From NCBI GenBank assembly GCA_028706585.1, contig JAQTVX010000119.1, positions 1 through 6,830 on the forward strand: DNA of 6,830 nt, in the 5' to 3' direction. The stretch's first letter is position 1. Each line of letters opens with the position of its first letter. This document shows positions 1-6,254 of the stretch, one piece after another. Source of the stretch: Candidatus Krumholzibacteriia bacterium. GTDB taxonomy: Bacteria > Krumholzibacteriota > Krumholzibacteriia > Krumholzibacteriales > Krumholzibacteriaceae. The notes under the pieces were generated by a model. It worked only from the letters and a program-made list of their open reading frames with translations, did no database searches and was not told the DNA's origin. The translations under genes and the position numbers were made by a program.

Positions 1-769
1 CGAGCTGCCGCGTCAGATCGCTGAACTCGGCGCTTTTCCGTTTCAGTTCGGCAGAATTGGTGTTCGTGAATTCCCTGACGAGATCCCGCTCGATCCCCGC
101 GAGCACAGCTCTTACCTTCAGGTCCGCAGCGACGTCGATAGCGCCCCGCACCTGCTCATTGAAATCCACAACGTTGTGTTCCTTCTGAAACACGGACAAT
201 TTTTGCCGCACGAGCTTGAGCTGTTCACGATACTTATCCAGCTGAGTGGAGATGAACTCGCGTGTCTCGCCGGCGCGCGAATACTGGAGAAAGCGGCTGA
301 GCGAATCGAGGCCCGTTATATATGCCCTGGCAATCTCCAGAGCATACTGAGGATCCCTGTCCGTCACACTCAAACTGATCAACCCGGTTTCGGTGACGGT
401 GGTGCTCGTCCGAGCGCGCAGTTCGCGCAAGGCGTCATCGAGACTCTTGGTCTTGAAATGCTCCTTCAGCGAGAGATCGTTGATGATCGTTTCGCCGAGG
501 CGGCGACTTCCGAGCATATCGCCCAGGATCGCGGCGGAGGTCGCCCCCGCGCTCATGGGAGCCACGACCGATGGAAGATTGAGATTCTGCATCCAGGCCG
601 ATAGAATTCCCTGTCCCGCTTCCTCGGTCGGAGGAAAAAGCAGTGCACGCGTCTCGTACGAGCGACCGGAAAAAATGACGTACAAGAGCGCCGCGAGAAA
701 GAATACGAGCGTCACCCGCCCAACGATCGCACGCCGTTGAACAACGTATTGCAGAAGACGAAACATCAT
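1..769 (-). CDS. Wzz/GNVR-type polysaccharide chain-length determinant protein (3' end outside window)
   Basis: The minus strand is open from the ATG at 769 to the window edge, giving 256 residues with no stop. Residues about 14-35 form one hydrophobic inner-membrane segment (VTLVFFLAALLYVIF), followed by a periplasmic part beginning YETRALLFPP, as usual for Wzz proteins. The stretch ISLSVTDRDPQYALEIARAY (131-150) matches the conserved Wzz region with the aspartate-proline pair. Residues about 165-200 and 225-256 are rich in K/E/Q/L and read as coiled coil, including LSVFQKEHNVV. This family controls polymer length of O-antigen, capsule or exopolysaccharide at the inner membrane. The second membrane helix, and any fused tyrosine kinase, would lie beyond the edge, so the subtype cannot be decided. 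The start is ATGATG (769 or 766), with a G-run about 8 bases upstream as a weak ribosome site. An in-frame GTG at 778 is less likely. Confidence 0.85.
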   Translation of the reverse strand, partial: MMFRLLQYVVQRRAIVGRVTLVFFLAALLYVIFSGRSYETRALLFPPTEEAGQGILSAWMQNLNLPSVVAPMSAGATSAAILGDMLGSRRLGETIINDLSLKEHFKTKSLDDALRELRARTSTTVTETGLISLSVTDRDPQYALEIARAYITGLDSLSRFLQYSRAGETREFISTQLDKYREQLKLVRQKLSVFQKEHNVVDFNEQVRGAIDVAADLKVRAVLAGIERDLVREFTNTNSAELKRKSAEFSDLTRQL

Positions 770-809
770 CGATCGCACCCCCGTGCACAATAAGGCCGAG
801 CGCGCCGAG

Positions 810-836
810 TCTATAGGCCCCGAGCCGCAAACACAA
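810..836 (-). promoter_or_regulatory. Weak candidate promoter for the Wzz-type gene
   Basis: Reading the minus strand, TTGTGT (836-831) and TATAGA (815-810) lie 15 bases apart, about 40 bases before the ATG at 769. The -10 match is fair, but the spacer is short for a sigma-70 promoter, so this is only a tentative call. Confidence 0.22.
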
Positions 837-933
837 GGAAAATCAGGATCACCGTAATCCTCATTCCTCAAGAAGCGATTCGAGAGGCGCCATCTCTCCC
901 CTTGAGCGCGGGTACGCGCGCCGGAAATATGTA

Positions 934-962
934 TTGCTGCCGGCGGGATCGCCGCATACAAT
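934..962 (+). promoter_or_regulatory. Candidate sigma-70-type promoter for the glycosyltransferase gene
   Basis: TTGCTG (934-939) and TACAAT (957-962) are separated by exactly 17 bases. The -10 box matches the consensus at five of six positions and the -35 box at three. A start near 969 would give a leader of about 57 bases before the TTG start at 1026. The site lies in the 256-bp divergent gap shared with the Wzz-type gene. Confidence 0.4.
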
Positions 963-1011
963 AAACGCTCCGCCGCGCGATGGAGCGACGGCATACCAGA
1001 GAACCATCTTT

Positions 1012-1016
1012 GGGAG
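1012..1016 (+). promoter_or_regulatory. Ribosome binding site supporting a TTG start
   Basis: GGGAG lies 9 bases upstream of TTG at 1026. The reading frame stays open back to a TGA at 903-905 but has no ATG or GTG in that stretch. This Shine-Dalgarno element, together with the family-typical N-terminus that follows, fixes the start. Confidence 0.6.
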
Positions 1017-1025
1017 AATACGAAC

Positions 1026-2231
1026 TTGCATAGAATCCTGTACGTCGAGGACGCCCCGACCGTAGGCGGCTCGGCCGTCTGTCTCGAGGAGCTCGTGCGG
1101 GGGCTCGACCGGTCGCGATTCGAGCCTTTCGTTCTCTTTGCCTATGACCTCGCAGCGCGCAGAGCCTTGACGACGGCCCGCATTTCGAACGCTACGACGG
1201 CGATGATCGGCGGGGGAAAGCCCGAACCGGTTTCCGTCGAGGAAGATCAGCACGGCGTACCTGGATACAAGCTAAGGGGCTTATACCACCTTCTCTGGAG
1301 TATCAAATCCTATGCCTGCATCGAGCGCCATCGCATTGCAATGCTCGCGCCTTGGATCGCCCGCGAGGGTTTCGCGCTCGTTCACGCGAACAATTCGTGC
1401 ACTGCGAACCTCGCCGCGCTCGTCGCCGCATCGCGGGCAGGCGTGCCCGCAGTAAGCCACCAGCGTGGCTTCTCTCGCACGACGGCTTTCCAGCGCTTCG
1501 CGACACGCTCCGTCCGTCGTTTCATCTGCATCTCGCGCTCAATCGCCGAACACTACCTCGCGGAGGGGCTCCCCCGAAACAAGGTCATAACGGTGTACGA
1601 CGGGATCGACGTCCAATCGCTCCGGCCGCGGAGCAGGGAAAAACGGGATCGGGCTGTCATAGCATGGGCCGGTCGCCTCGTATCCTGGAAGGGAGCCTCC
1701 ATACTCGTCGAAGCCGCGGAAAGGCTCCTCGAGCGGGGAGCGAATGTGGATTTCGTCATTGCGGGCACCGGGCCGGAGCTTTCGGGCCTCCGGGAGAAGA
1801 TCGAGCGCACTCCGCTGCTGAGGGATCGCCTGCGGCTCGTCGGCTTCCGGACCGACGTGCGGGATCTCATCGCAGGATGCGATATCTTCGTCAACACCTC
1901 CATCGAGCCGGAGCCTTTCGGCCACTCGGCACTCGAGGCGTTGGCCTTTGGAATTCCGGTCGTAGCATCCGACTGCGGCGGCCTGCCGGAAATGGTCCAG
2001 CATGGGGGAAACGGATTTCTGTTCGAGCCAGGCGACGCCGGGGCGCTTGCCGAGGCGCTCTCGAAGCTCATAGACGACGGAGATCTGCGCGCTCGTTTCG
2101 GGATCGAGAGCAGACGCCGTGCTGAACGTCTCTTCAGCCTCGAAAATCACATAAGGGCGATCGAGGCGGTCTACAAGGAGGCCATCGAATGCCCTGGGAC
2201 GAAACGCGTCGAGAGAGCTACGAAGCCCTGA
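1026..2231 (+). CDS. Family 4 (GT-B fold) glycosyltransferase
   Basis: This 401-residue protein, with a TTG start, has both halves of a GT4 glycosyltransferase. The N-terminal acceptor half opens with HRILYVEDAPTVGGS, whose GGS loop (14-16) is characteristic of the group. It continues through VHANNS (119-124) and FICISRSIAEHYL (166-178). The C-terminal nucleotide-sugar half contains AGRLVSWKG (215-223), FVIAGTGPE (243-251), and the E-x7-E motif with E296 and E304 in EPEPFGHSALEALAFG. PVVASDCGGLPEMV (311-324) follows. Such enzymes transfer a sugar from an NDP-sugar to a lipid-linked or saccharide acceptor in the cytoplasm. There is no signal peptide or membrane helix. The divergent Wzz-type neighbour suggests a job in extracellular polysaccharide assembly, but donor and acceptor cannot be read from the sequence. 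The last 14 bases overlap the 3' end of convergent tyrS. Confidence 0.93.
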   Translation: MHRILYVEDAPTVGGSAVCLEELVRGLDRSRFEPFVLFAYDLAARRALTTARISNATTAMIGGGKPEPVSVEEDQHGVPGYKLRGLYHLLWSIKSYACIERHRIAMLAPWIAREGFALVHANNSCTANLAALVAASRAGVPAVSHQRGFSRTTAFQRFATRSVRRFICISRSIAEHYLAEGLPRNKVITVYDGIDVQSLRPRSREKRDRAVIAWAGRLVSWKGASILVEAAERLLERGANVDFVIAGTGPELSGLREKIERTPLLRDRLRLVGFRTDVRDLIAGCDIFVNTSIEPEPFGHSALEALAFGIPVVASDCGGLPEMVQHGGNGFLFEPGDAGALAEALSKLIDDGDLRARFGIESRRRAERLFSLENHIRAIEAVYKEAIECPGTKRVERATKP

Positions 2232-3447
2232 TCCGCACGTATTTCTTCTTGCCCGCGCGCAGCATCAATGCTCCATCCGCGAGCTCATCAGTCGTGATCA
2301 TCTCGTCCGCGGCGTCGATGCGGCGCCCGTTGACGTAGCCACCTCCCTGCGCTATAAGCCTCCGCGCCTCTCCCCGCGTACGCGCGAGCCCGGCGTCGGC
2401 AAAAAGGACGAACGCCGGAACGCCCTCATCGAAGCGGTGGCGTTCGATCTCGACGGTCGGAACGCTTGCTTCGTCGACGGCCCCTTCCCCGGAAAAGAGA
2501 GCCCTCGAAGCCTCACGGGATTTCACCGCTTCCTCCTCGCCGTGATTCAGCTTCGTCGCCTCGTATGCGAGGATCTCCTTCGCCCTGCGGAGGTTCTCCC
2601 CTCCGAGCGACGCGAGATCCCGCACCTCCTCCATTGGAAGAAATGTGAACAGCGCGAGGAAACGGCCGACGTCCCGGTCGTCGGTATTGATCCAGAATTG
2701 ATAGTAATCGTACGGAGACGTCCGTTTCGGATCGAGCCAAACTGCGCCTTTCTCCGTCTTCCCCATCTTCGCGCCAGTTGCCGTCGTGAGCAGCGGAAAC
2801 GTCACCGCCTCCGCCTGTCCCGATTCGACGCGCCGTATCAGATCGGCCCCGGCGAGAATATTCCCCCATTGATCGTTCCCGCCCAGCTGGAGAGTGCAGC
2901 CGTAGCGTCGGTAGAGCGTCAGGTAATCGAAGGCCTGCAGGAGCATGTAATTGAACTCGATGAAATTGAGCCCCGTTTCGAGACGCATCCGGTAGGATTC
3001 GGCGGCGAGCATCCTGTTGACGCTGAAATGCCGGCCGATGTCCCTCAGGAACTCGATGTAATTGAGCGGCCGGAGCCAGTCGGCATTATCGACCATGAGC
3101 GCCCGATCGCCGGCAAAATCGATGAAACGCCCGAGCTGCGTGCGCAGCCCCTCCGCGTTCGCGTCGATCTCCTCCTTCGAGATTAGCTGCCGCAGCTCCG
3201 TTTTCCCACTCGGGTCCCCTATCATCGCGGTGCCCCCTCCGACGAGCGCGAGCACTCGATGGCCGTGCCGCTGCATGTGGGCGAGCGCCATGATGGGAAC
3301 GAGGCTCCCGGCGTGAAAGCTGTTCGAGGTCGGATCGAAGCCCACGTAGCAGACGACGGGCTTCGCGAGCATCCTTTGCACGTTCCCCTCATCGGAGACC
3401 TGCTCGACGAAACCGCGTTCCTTCAGATCGTCGTAACAATTGGCCAA
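2218..3447 (-). CDS. tyrS: Tyrosyl-tRNA synthetase
   Basis: The 409-residue product is a full-length class I TyrRS, which activates tyrosine with ATP and charges tRNA-Tyr in the cytoplasm. GFDPTSNSFHAGSLVP (36-51) carries the HIGH-type signature as HAGS (45-48). GDPSGK lies at 77-82 and YMLLQAFDY at 167-175. The tyrosine-site stretch QLGGNDQWGNI is at 187-197. KMGKT (227-231) is the KMSKS loop in the form usual for TyrRS. The C-terminal 65 residues, including ARTRGEARRLIAQGGGYVNG, form an S4 RNA-binding domain ending in KKKYVRIRAS. Length and domain order are normal for the bacterial enzyme. The start is TTG at 3447, with AAAGGAG six bases upstream and no better in-frame ATG nearby. It is the last of four co-directional genes, 103 bp after the aldehyde dehydrogenase stop, and its own stop lies inside the convergent glycosyltransferase gene. 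Confidence 0.97.
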   Translation of the reverse strand: MANCYDDLKERGFVEQVSDEGNVQRMLAKPVVCYVGFDPTSNSFHAGSLVPIMALAHMQRHGHRVLALVGGGTAMIGDPSGKTELRQLISKEEIDANAEGLRTQLGRFIDFAGDRALMVDNADWLRPLNYIEFLRDIGRHFSVNRMLAAESYRMRLETGLNFIEFNYMLLQAFDYLTLYRRYGCTLQLGGNDQWGNILAGADLIRRVESGQAEAVTFPLLTTATGAKMGKTEKGAVWLDPKRTSPYDYYQFWINTDDRDVGRFLALFTFLPMEEVRDLASLGGENLRRAKEILAYEATKLNHGEEEAVKSREASRALFSGEGAVDEASVPTVEIERHRFDEGVPAFVLFADAGLARTRGEARRLIAQGGGYVNGRRIDAADEMITTDELADGALMLRAGKKKYVRIRAS

Positions 3448-3453
3448 TGACCG

Positions 3454-3460
3454 CTCCTTT
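3454..3460 (-). promoter_or_regulatory. Strong ribosome binding site for the TTG start of tyrS
   Basis: AAAGGAG on the minus strand ends six bases before TTG at 3447. This near-ideal Shine-Dalgarno sequence is the main reason to accept the TTG as the tyrS start. Confidence 0.75.
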
Positions 3461-3507
3461 CGAACCTCGCTACCAGGGCACTCGCCGTTCAGATTGCCCG
3501 AGGGTCG
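3461..3507 (-). promoter_or_regulatory. Possible structured leader (bulged hairpin) in front of tyrS
   Basis: On the minus strand, CGACCCTCG GGCA (3507-3495) can pair with TGCC (3480-3477) and, past a 7-base bulge, with CGAGGTTCG (3469-3461). That makes a stem of about 12 base pairs with one C-U mismatch and a loop of about 14 bases, and the stem ends directly against the Shine-Dalgarno sequence. This is hand pairing only. No T-box consensus is present. A 5' arm this far upstream is transcribed only if the message begins before 3507, for example by read-through from the dehydrogenase gene. Confidence 0.28.
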
Positions 3508-3520
3508 CGTCGACTGTCAA
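3492..3520 (-). promoter_or_regulatory. Tentative tyrS promoter with a consensus -35 box
   Basis: On the minus strand a perfect TTGACA (3520-3515) lies in the 103-bp gap between the dehydrogenase stop and the tyrS start. At the expected distance the -10 region is poor: GCAATC at 17 bases or CAATCT at 18 bases. If used, the transcript would start near 3484 and exclude the 5' arm of the hairpin noted at 3461-3507. The two proposals therefore compete. Confidence 0.25.
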
Positions 3521-3550
3521 GAGGCAAAGCGGGATGAGCGACCGGACGGC

Positions 3551-4918
3551 TCAGGCGACGTAAACGGTCTTGATATTGACGAACTCCCTGATTCCGAAAT
3601 ACGAAAGCTCCCTGCCGTAGCCGCTGTCCTTGATCCCGCCGAACGGAAGGCGAGGATCCGATTTCACGAATGAGTTGACGAAGCAGGAACCCGCTTCGAT
3701 GCGCGAGGCCGCGATGCGCTCGGCGCGCTCGAGATCCTTCGTGAAGAGCGCCGCGCCGAGACCGAAGCTCGTGTCGTTCGCCGTCCGTATTGCTTCCTCC
3801 TCATCCATCACCGTGATTATGGCCGCAACCGGGCCGAAAAGCTCCTCATCGTATGCGCTCATGCCCTTCTCCACGCCGCGGAGCACGGTCGGCGGATAAT
3901 AGGCGCCCGCGCCCTCGCTGATCCGGCCGCCGGTGAGACAGCCGGCGCCGCTTGCGACGCTTTCCATGACCTGCCTGTGCAGCTCTTCCCTCAGGTCGAG
4001 CCGCGCCAGGGGACCGACGTCGGTGGCCCCATCGAGCGGGTCGCCCACCCTGGCGGCGAGCATTTTCTGAACGAAGATCTCGGTGAATTGCCGCTCTCTC
4101 GGAGCGGTCACGATGAAGCGCTTCGCCGCGATGCAGCTCTGCCCCGAATTGACGAGCCTGCTCTCGGCGCAAACCGCCGCGGCCTTCTCGACATCCGCGT
4201 CCTCCATGATGACGTACGGATCGCTCCCGCCGAGCTCGAGAACGGTTTTCTTCAGCATCCTCCCCGCCGCGCTCGCTACCGCCCTCCCCGCGGGAGTGCT
4301 GCCTGTGAGCGTGACGGCCTTCACGGCCGGATGGGCGATAAACGCCTCCACGGAGCCGCTCGGAGCGAGCAGGGTCTTGAAGAGGCCCGCGGGAAATCCC
4401 GCCTTCGCGAATACGTCCTCTATCGCGAGCGCGCATCCGCAAACATTGGAGGCATGCTTGAGAAGCGCGGCATTGCCCGCCATGAGCGCGGGCGCGGCGA
4501 AACGAAAGACCTGCCAGAACGGGAAATTCCACGGCATGACGGCCAGGATGACGCCGAGAGGCCGATACGAAATGAAGCTCTTCCGTGCGTCAGTTGCGAC
4601 GATCTCGCTCTCGAGGAAACTCCCGGCGCGTTCCGCGTAGTAATCGCAGACCCAGGCGCATTTCTCGATCTCCGCCCTCCCCTGCCGGACCGGTTTTCCC
4701 ATCTCGAGCGCCATGAGAGTCGCGTATTCCTCGCGGCGGTTCCTGAGAACCGACGCGGCGCCCTTCATGAGAGCCCCGCGCTCGGAAAAGGAGGTTTCTC
4801 GCCACGCCGCGAACGCCGCATCGCAGCGTACGATGGCCCGCGCCGCTTCTTCTGGCGCGATCTCCTCGTATGTCCCCATCATCTCGCCCGTGGCCGGATT
4901 GATCGACTTCAAGGTCAT
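3551..4918 (-). CDS. NAD(P)-dependent aldehyde dehydrogenase, probably succinate-semialdehyde dehydrogenase
   Basis: From ATG at 4918 this is a 455-residue soluble enzyme of the aldehyde dehydrogenase superfamily, which oxidises an aldehyde to the acid with NAD(P)+. Numbering from that start, the oxyanion-hole asparagine is N131 in MPWNFPFW and the general-base glutamate is E228 in LELGGSDP. The nucleophile is C262 in NSGQSCIAAKRF. EELFGPVA lies at 358-365. KHASN (154-158) in the cofactor region and KSDPRLPFGGIKDSGYGREL near the C-terminus are typical of the Sad/YneI group of succinate-semialdehyde dehydrogenases. That makes GABA or succinate-semialdehyde breakdown the best guess. No transaminase is in view, so the substrate is an inference. 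All catalytic residues are present. An in-frame ATG at 4933 overlaps the rhomboid stop and would add MRENF. I prefer 4918 because AGGGAG stands six bases before it and MTLKSINPATGE resembles family N-termini. Confidence 0.93.
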   Translation of the reverse strand: MTLKSINPATGEMMGTYEEIAPEEAARAIVRCDAAFAAWRETSFSERGALMKGAASVLRNRREEYATLMALEMGKPVRQGRAEIEKCAWVCDYYAERAGSFLESEIVATDARKSFISYRPLGVILAVMPWNFPFWQVFRFAAPALMAGNAALLKHASNVCGCALAIEDVFAKAGFPAGLFKTLLAPSGSVEAFIAHPAVKAVTLTGSTPAGRAVASAAGRMLKKTVLELGGSDPYVIMEDADVEKAAAVCAESRLVNSGQSCIAAKRFIVTAPRERQFTEIFVQKMLAARVGDPLDGATDVGPLARLDLREELHRQVMESVASGAGCLTGGRISEGAGAYYPPTVLRGVEKGMSAYDEELFGPVAAIITVMDEEEAIRTANDTSFGLGAALFTKDLERAERIAASRIEAGSCFVNSFVKSDPRLPFGGIKDSGYGRELSYFGIREFVNIKTVYVA

Positions 4919-4924
4919 AAAATT

Positions 4925-4930
4925 CTCCCT
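4925..4930 (-). promoter_or_regulatory. Ribosome binding site deciding the dehydrogenase start
   Basis: AGGGAG on the minus strand is six bases before ATG at 4918 and touches the rhomboid stop codon (4932-4930). The alternative ATG at 4933 has only a weak GGGACGG too close to it. Confidence 0.6.
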
Positions 4931-5628
4931 CATCCGTCCCGATCGGCGCGGACGACCCGGAGCCTCCCGGCGCGGCGTCGCGAATCCACATAGAGATACA
5001 TGAATAGGACTGCGGAGATTCCCATGACGGCGGCCCAGAGCGCGGGGCTCTCCGCAGCTATGCCCGGATGGAGCAGTGTCGCCGCCGCAAGGCCGATTAT
5101 CGCGCCCCCGAGGTGCGCGTCATGGCCGATGTTTCCCCGCTGATTCCGGATCCCGAAGAACGAGATCATGATGAAGAGAATGGCGAAGACCGGCGACGGT
5201 ATCGGCACCGGCACGGGGAACATGTACACGGAGCCGCCGGGGACGAGGAAAATCGAGGCGAAGATGACACCGCACACGCCCCCCGAGGCGCCGAGAGCGC
5301 GGTACTCATGATTGCGGTGCAGGAGAAGCGACAGGAGATTTCCTCCGAGCAGAGCCGAGGAATAAACGGCGATGAGAGTCGGAGCGCCCGCGAGATGCTC
5401 GACGGCGCCGCCGAACGAGTAGAAGCTGAACATATTAACGAGGAGATGCCCCCAGTTCGCGTGAATAAAACCGCTGGTGATGAGCCGGTAATACTGCCGC
5501 CGCCCGATGATCATCGCCGGTTCGAAGAGACACCCTGCCACGAGCTGCGGCGAGCCGAAACCTGCGGCCGAAACGAGCGACGTGACGACGACTATCGCTA
5601 TCGTGAAAATGCCCGTCGGTTCGTTCAT
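4930..5628 (-). CDS. Rhomboid-family intramembrane serine protease
   Basis: The 232-residue product is a multi-pass membrane protein with every rhomboid hallmark. HANWGHLLVN (56-65) places H56, H61 and N65 at the spacing of E. coli GlpG H145, H150 and N154, the oxyanion-side residues. GASG (113-116) carries the nucleophile S115, and HLGG (172-175) the catalytic H172. Hydrophobic stretches at about 7-24, 61-79, 84-104, 114-130, 145-160, 171-187 and 196-214 suggest a six-helix core plus a seventh C-terminal helix, then a basic tail (RRRAGRLRVVRADR). The proline-rich loop FPVPVPIPSP (137-146) is usual in this family. The enzyme would cleave transmembrane substrates within the inner membrane; the substrate is unknown. 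ATG at 5628 is the only usable start, with an in-frame TGA at 5646-5644 and only a poor ribosome site (GAGAG abutting the ATG). It sits 100 bp after the DUF2914 gene and touches the dehydrogenase gene. Confidence 0.94.
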   Translation of the reverse strand: MNEPTGIFTIAIVVVTSLVSAAGFGSPQLVAGCLFEPAMIIGRRQYYRLITSGFIHANWGHLLVNMFSFYSFGGAVEHLAGAPTLIAVYSSALLGGNLLSLLLHRNHEYRALGASGGVCGVIFASIFLVPGGSVYMFPVPVPIPSPVFAILFIMISFFGIRNQRGNIGHDAHLGGAIIGLAAATLLHPGIAAESPALWAAVMGISAVLFMYLYVDSRRRAGRLRVVRADRDG

Positions 5629-5728
5629 CTCTCGCGATGAGGCTCAAGCCGCTGCGGCATGGCCTTGGTGGACGTGATATCGAGCTTGCTTGGACACCAC
5701 TCGCTCTGCGTGCGGCTCCTCTACTCTC

Positions 5729-6127
5729 TCAAGGCTTGACGGCGAATGTGCCGCTCTTGAGCACTTCCCCTGTCGGCCCGAGAACGTCGACCCGCCACGT
5801 TCCCTGCCACTCGGGAAGAATCTTCTTCGAACTCCAGGTGTGCCAGCTCCGGGACTTCACGGCGAGCTCGACGCGCGCAATCTCCCGGTCTCCGAAGTAC
5901 CAGACGTGCGTAATGGTCGTCGTGTCGGCGGCGCCGGCCACCGCGACGAAACAGCAGACGTTCTCGACGGTCGACGCGAATGCGGTATCGGCGCCCGAGG
6001 GAATGCGATTTTCCACCGCGGCGCAGAAGACCATCTGTTCGATCGTCATACCGGATGTCTCCTGCGCGACGGCGGAGGCACCCACAAGCAGGCCCGAGAG
6101 CATGAGCGCAAGAATCCCGTATTTCAT
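5729..6127 (-). CDS. Secreted DUF2914-domain protein
   Basis: This short protein has 132 residues. Residues 1-21 are a Sec signal peptide (MKYGILALMLSGLLVGASAVA) with likely cleavage at AVA-QE. Almost all of the remainder is a DUF2914 domain, shown by the tail pattern HVWYFGDREIARVELAV (74-90), RSWHTWSSKKI (93-103), GTWRVDVLGPTGEVL (109-123) and GTFAVKP. This domain is probably an all-beta module and its function is not established. Cysteines C35, C58 and C59 are all in the mature, exported part, so disulfide or metal chemistry is possible. The start at 6127 is secure: AAGGAGGAG (6141-6133) lies about 5-7 bases upstream. It is the first gene of the minus-strand run, with the rhomboid gene 100 bp downstream and no clear terminator between. 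The neighbours do not reveal its role, but both this protein and the rhomboid act at the envelope. Confidence 0.85.
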   Translation of the reverse strand: MKYGILALMLSGLLVGASAVAQETSGMTIEQMVFCAAVENRIPSGADTAFASTVENVCCFVAVAGAADTTTITHVWYFGDREIARVELAVKSRSWHTWSSKKILPEWQGTWRVDVLGPTGEVLKSGTFAVKP

Positions 6128-6186
6128 TCGTTCTCCTCCTTCTCCGCATCAGCGGAATGGACTGATTCTCTCCGTCTGGGAGCGTT

Positions 6187-6219
6187 TTGTAAATACAATT
6201 GTTCTCCGCTGCCATGGCA
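6187..6219. promoter_or_regulatory. Cluster of short palindromes in a divergent intergenic region
   Basis: Three symmetric elements lie within 33 bases. They are TTGT-aaat-ACAA (6187-6198), the overlapping 8-base palindrome ACAATTGT (6195-6202) and the perfect 10-base palindrome TGCCATGGCA (6210-6219). The AT-rich part is unusual against the high-GC surroundings and is where the promoter of the DUF2914 gene would be expected, roughly 60-90 bases before its ATG. No good -35/-10 pair was found on that strand, and no regulator can be named. Confidence 0.3.
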
Positions 6220-6228
6220 TGTTTTTTC

Positions 6229-6254
6229 AATCGCGGACCATCCGCCCCGCGATT
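6229..6254. promoter_or_regulatory. 8-bp perfect inverted repeat, candidate operator
   Basis: AATCGCGG (6229-6236) and CCGCGATT (6247-6254) are exact reverse complements separated by 10 bases, so the half-sites are 18 bases apart centre to centre. The right arm ends on the first base of the TATAAT box at 6254, and the left arm covers the expected -35 region. That geometry suits a dimeric repressor or an activator replacing a weak -35. No T-run follows on either strand, so it is not a simple terminator. Confidence 0.4.

Noticed and set aside
176..836. Open frames on both strands overlapping the Wzz-type gene
   Set aside because: The minus-strand frame starting at 769 and running to the edge gives a convincing membrane segment and Wzz motifs. 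The other frames here read as unstructured shadows.
1539..2150. Minus-strand open frames of 203 and 172 codons inside the glycosyltransferase gene
   Set aside because: Both are antisense shadows of a well-supported GT4 gene, lack domain patterns and have no upstream control signals.
2437..3186. Plus-strand open frame of 249 codons antisense to tyrS
   Set aside because: It lies wholly inside a complete tyrosyl-tRNA synthetase gene and has a low-complexity, charged translation with no recognisable fold or ribosome site.
3448..3550. T-box riboswitch in front of tyrS
   Set aside because: The 103-bp gap is too short for a full T-box and contains neither the conserved T-box sequence nor an antiterminator/terminator with a T-run.
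3535..3555. Possible terminator hairpin after the aldehyde dehydrogenase
   Set aside because: GAGC and GCTC can pair around the CGTCCGGTC stretch, but the stem has a mismatch and an almost absent loop, and no T-run follows on the minus strand.
3977..4993. Long plus-strand open frame (338 codons) antisense to the aldehyde dehydrogenase
   Set aside because: Its translation is Arg/Glu/Pro-rich with no domain pattern, and the opposite strand encodes a dehydrogenase with all catalytic residues. This is a usual shadow frame in high-GC DNA.
5644..5739. 7-bp inverted repeat TCAAGCC (5644-5650) and GGCTTGA (5733-5739) bracketing the DUF2914-rhomboid gap
   Set aside because: The arms are 82 bases apart and one overlaps the DUF2914 3' coding end. 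There is no T-run or compact hairpin, so chance is the simplest explanation.
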